A DNA stretch of 64,000 bases from JACCTU01 sp963788055 (GTDB lineage: Bacteria > Actinomycetota > Thermoleophilia > Gaiellales > Gaiellaceae), in contig CAWBFA010000001.1 of the NCBI GenBank assembly GCA_963788055.1, positions 496,001-560,000 of the forward strand, read 5' to 3'. Position numbers and translations under genes: made by a program. This document shows positions 63,496-64,000 of this stretch, piece by piece. The notes below the pieces were generated by a model, which was not told the DNA's origin, did no database searches, and saw only the letters and a program-made list of their open reading frames with translations. The stretch's first letter is position 1, and each line of letters opens with the position of its first letter.

Positions 63496-64000
63496 TACTT
63501 CGGCAGCGCTTGGAGCTTGTACCCGACTCCGTGTCTCGTGTGGAGGAACGTGTGTGAGGGGGCGTGGCGGTCGATCTTGTTGCGCAGCTTACGGACGAAG
63601 ACGTCCACCGTGCGGTCGCGAGGGCGTTGCCGTCGCCCCCAGATCCGCTGCATCAGCTCCTCCCGCGTGACGACGCGGCCATGCTCTTGCGCAAGTGCGT
63701 AGAGGAGCCGGAACTCCGTCGGCGTCAGGTTGGCGCTCTCACCGTCGACGTAGGCCTGCACCTCGCGAGGGTCGATCAGCAGTTCCTCCAGCTCGATCGC
63801 TTCGCCGCGCGTCTCTTCCAGCGCGCGCACGCCGCGGCGCGCGGCCGCCCGAACGCGCGCGACGAGCTCCTGCATCGAGAACGGCTTGACAAGGTAGTCG
63901 TCCGCGCCGAGCTCGAGGGCCTTCACGCGGTCTTGCTCGGCGCCGCGCGCGCTGACGACGAGGATCGGGGTGCCGATCCCCTCCGCGCGCGCCGTCTCGA
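63495..64000 (-). CDS. OmpR/PhoB-type response regulator (partial at window edge)
   Basis: About 168 C-terminal residues in the window: GIGTPILVVSARGAEQDRVK, GADDYLVKPFSMQELVARVR, ANLTPTEFRLLYALAQEHGR and ELMQRIWGRRQRPRDRTVDV. It is a close paralogue of the regulator at 57416-58111 (shared IELEEL.IDPREVQAY.DG and GVGYKL). The N-terminal receiver with the phospho-Asp lies outside. Directly coupled to ppk1. Confidence 0.92.
   Translation of the reverse strand, partial: ETARAEGIGTPILVVSARGAEQDRVKALELGADDYLVKPFSMQELVARVRAAARRGVRALEETRGEAIELEELLIDPREVQAYVDGESANLTPTEFRLLYALAQEHGRVVTREELMQRIWGRRQRPRDRTVDVFVRKLRNKIDRHAPSHTFLHTRHGVGYKLQALPK

Overview
The window is very GC-rich DNA with dense, often overlapping genes and many GTG and TTG starts. 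Gene content (a large NAD-glutamate dehydrogenase, FtsZ beside ParA, Lhr helicase, DUF1385, DUF892, EmrB-type transporter, PPK1 and Ppx) fits a soil or sediment actinobacterium, most likely of the Thermoleophilia (Gaiellales or Solirubrobacterales). That placement is inference; no rRNA or other decisive marker is present.

Layout. 1-8.1 kb is an accessory stretch: the 5' end of dnaE, then a VapBC pair, a secreted-type S8 peptidase gene, a head-to-tail toxin-antitoxin cluster (VapBC, RelE-like remnant, HicAB) with palindromes at its promoters, a truncated GIY-YIG gene abutting a truncated superfamily 1 helicase, and a degraded PD-(D/E)XK gene. 8.1-28.4 kb carries metabolism and regulation: a divergent VOC/TetR pair with unusually readable promoters, NAD-GDH and YbaK, an RCC1-repeat protein, a DUF892 ferritin-like protein, an eIF2B-like protein, a hydrolase-cyclase fusion, an HxlR-SCP2 regulator divergent from an EmrB/QacA transporter, a LuxR regulator, an SDR, an aminotransferase and an FAH hydrolase. 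28.4-28.8 kb is non-coding and holds two diverged 107-bp direct repeats. 28.9-47 kb holds NERD, gamma-glutamyltransferase, a flippase-like protein, parA-ftsZ, a bicupin, DUF1385, AzlCD, an Fpg/Nei glycosylase, a 1430-aa Lhr helicase and a DUF2182-DUF1326 pair. 47-57 kb holds a HhH-GPD protein, a Nudix protein and a five-gene operon (VOC, acyl-CoA dehydrogenase, LigD-type polymerase, FAD oxidoreductase, OsmC), two exported hydrolases and an amidohydrolase. 57.4-64 kb is a coherent phosphate/polyphosphate block: response regulator, Pho-box-like repeats, PstS, CHAD, Nudix, Ppx, PPK1 and a second, closely related response regulator.

A dominant property of this sequence is frequent single-base frame breaks inside otherwise well-conserved genes. 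I count roughly 35-40, about nine tenths of them in the first 28 kb; most genes after 28.8 kb, including the 4.3-kb lhr, are intact. I read most of them as sequence or assembly indels rather than true pseudogenes, and gene coordinates here join the frames. Long open frames antisense to real genes are common because of the GC content and were ignored. No tRNA, rRNA, CRISPR array or insertion sequence was seen.
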